From: Rebecca billardiae RCC1528
Lineage: Eukaryota; Haptophyta
Assembly: GCA_965240325.2 (NCBI GenBank)
Contig: OZ251225.1
Location: 372,001-436,000, forward strand
Length of the DNA: 64,000 nucleotides
Direction of reading: 5' to 3'
Both the position numbers and the translations under genes were made by a program. Below, piece by piece: positions 62,841-64,000 of this stretch. The stretch's first letter is position 1; each line of letters begins with the position of its first letter. The notes beneath the pieces are model-generated. The model saw only the letters and a program-made list of their open reading frames with translations. It did not search any database and had not been told where the DNA came from.

Positions 62841-63797
62841 CGAGCCTCGCCCGGGTCCTAGTCGTCTACGCGCACGCACCACCGCCCCTTGGTTGCACTC
62901 AGCAGCAGGGCACACCAACTTGCGGTGCTGCGCACCGGGGGCGCGTGATTCGATCGGTTCGTAACTTGGCAACTGGGCATCTGGAAGGCGGAAGCGTTGA
63001 GAGATCTGCAACCATCTGGGTATTGACAACCGGTATTCATGACTGTCGTGACGTTTCGACTTTCGCCCTCAGATTCGTGGATACACGAATCTGAAGGGAT
63101 ACTGTAATTGTTAGACAGAAGGCCTGGGACTATCATTATTTTCAAATGAGGCGGCCCTATGTATCTCCACAGGGGACCGGAGGGACGAGATGTTCTGAAG
63201 GCGCGTAGAATCAGCCACATTTATCATAATAATTATCGGCTGAAGTGGAGATCATATGACGTGATTTGCCGCTGATTTCTGCTCCTTCATCAAACAACTG
63301 CTGCGATACGCATCTTCAACATCAATCCAATGGCGTTCCCGGGATCCTGCCACGTGCACGGAGGCACCCCGCCCACACGCTCCCGCGCCTTTTCCCGTAT
63401 TCAAACGTACCCGCTTCAAATGAAGGAAGCTCGTTGCAATTATTATGATAGGAAGGTGGTTCAATTTGGCGTATGACCAATGCGGGGAACGCCCCTGAGT
63501 TTACCACTGCTTTTACTTGATCCTTCTCACCACAATACCCCCATAAGATTACCACTATAAAATAAAGGCATGATGATTGATGAACGCACAGGAGAAGATC
63601 GCGAATCGGGTATAGGGGTACTGAGCCAATGCTGATGAGATACCGCTGATTATCGATTACTCGAAGCATCAGCATCACTTTTTGTGAGTCCCACCCACCA
63701 ACCGGCGTGTACCGGTAGGGACGGTAACGGTCGCTCGGCCGAAAAAGCGGGGATCATTAACCGAATCAAATCAAATCATCTGCATGGCAGCCAACGC
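62841..63797. other. Intergenic region, AT-rich from 63,030
   Basis: This 957-bp divergent region lies between the hybrid-kinase start and the right-edge gene. From ~63030 the DNA is AT-richer. Minus frames at 62858-63220 and 63322-63678 have mixed compositions but no recognisable features. Both promoters should lie here. GATTCGTGGATACACGAATC at 63073-63092 is a near-perfect inverted repeat (9-bp arms, GA between). Confidence 0.45.
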
Positions 63798-64000
63798 ATG
63801 CTCGGGTCGGCCCTCCGACGCGTCGACGAGGGCGAGCCACCCCTTCTCGGGTTGCGGTGGGTCCCCTCCGAGGTGCGCCTCGTGCGCGCCGAGGCTGAGC
63901 CTGGCCACGCCACCTCCCAGCTCGAGCTTGAGGAGCAGCTTCGCGAGGCGCATTCCGCGCTGCGCGTGAAGGACAAGCAGATCCGGTGGCTCAAGGAGCT
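63798..64000 (+). CDS. Partial gene at right edge, coiled-coil protein
   Basis: The frame opening MLGSALRRVDEGEPPLLGLR stays open to the window end and becomes a heptad-rich, charged helix (SQLELEEQLREAHSALRV, then KDKQIRWLKE), a typical coiled coil. A CAG acceptor-like site just before it (at ~63787-63789) means it could be an internal exon rather than the true start. The opposite minus frames are shadows. Too little is visible to name it. Confidence 0.6.
   Translation, partial: MLGSALRRVDEGEPPLLGLRWVPSEVRLVRAEAEPGHATSQLELEEQLREAHSALRVKDKQIRWLKE

Noticed and set aside
63322-63678. 118-residue minus ORF in the AT-rich right-end spacer
   Set aside because: Composition is plausible but there is no motif, homologue recognised or splice signal; it is left as part of the intergenic entry.
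1-64000. tRNA genes
   Set aside because: GTTCGA-type T-loop strings were looked for; those seen (such as 20590 and 41255) lie in a CDS or lack a matching acceptor stem and anticodon arm.

Overview
This window is nuclear DNA from a GC-rich eukaryote, most likely a marine microalga; a haptophyte fits best, and a pelagophyte or another chromist alga cannot be excluded. The signs are spliceosomal introns of about 90-270 nt (many reconstructed here by joining reading frames across conserved motifs), eukaryote-only families (UFL1, DENN, BCD1, calpain, TLC, CacyBP/SIP, R2R3-MYB), a hybrid histidine kinase, very GC-rich coding sequence, and intergenic patches that are clearly AT-richer. No ribosome-binding sites, operons, rRNA, CRISPR arrays or convincing tRNAs were seen. 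The taxon is inference; the gene structures are read from the sequence.

Layout. 1-27 kb is gene-dense, with genes often in head-to-head or tail-to-tail pairs: DENN-domain protein (partial, -), UFL1 (+), a proline/serine-rich multi-pass membrane protein (-), a CLC chloride channel (+), a GNAT acetyltransferase (-), a TLC-domain membrane protein (+), a large transmembrane calpain (-), a 2-oxoglutarate oxygenase with TPRs (-), a CacyBP/SIP-like CS-domain protein (+), a TrmN6-like methyltransferase (+), a pappalysin-type M43 metalloprotease (-) and a coiled-coil protein (-). 27-42.5 kb is a repeat-rich accessory stretch holding three copies of one repeat family with common ends but different interiors (27974-29962, 37504-39441, and inverted 40844-42491), a TIR/TSD-bounded transposon made of two adjacent fold-backs (31715-33708), and a 290-bp inverted dispersed repeat shared with 11.0 kb. 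Three ordinary genes sit among them: BCD1/ZNHIT6 (-), a type II membrane sulfotransferase (+) and an R2R3-MYB factor (+). 43-64 kb is again gene-dense, with long signalling genes: an STE20/MST-like kinase (-), a TRP-like cation channel with Tudor-like repeats (+), a single-exon 2,839-residue NACHT-LRR protein (-), a membrane hybrid histidine kinase (-) and the start of a further gene at the right edge (+).

The genes do not form one pathway. Several are membrane or signalling proteins (CLC, TRP, hybrid kinase, calpain, NLR-like protein). The most unusual items are the NACHT-LRR protein, which has an acylation-type N-terminus and a segment resembling a RelA/SpoT-type nucleotidyltransferase; the fold-back transposon with a perfect 9-bp target duplication in the promoter shared by BCD1 and the sulfotransferase; the three-copy repeat family whose interiors differ as though host fragments had been captured; and the recurrent GTRCG-type splice donors.
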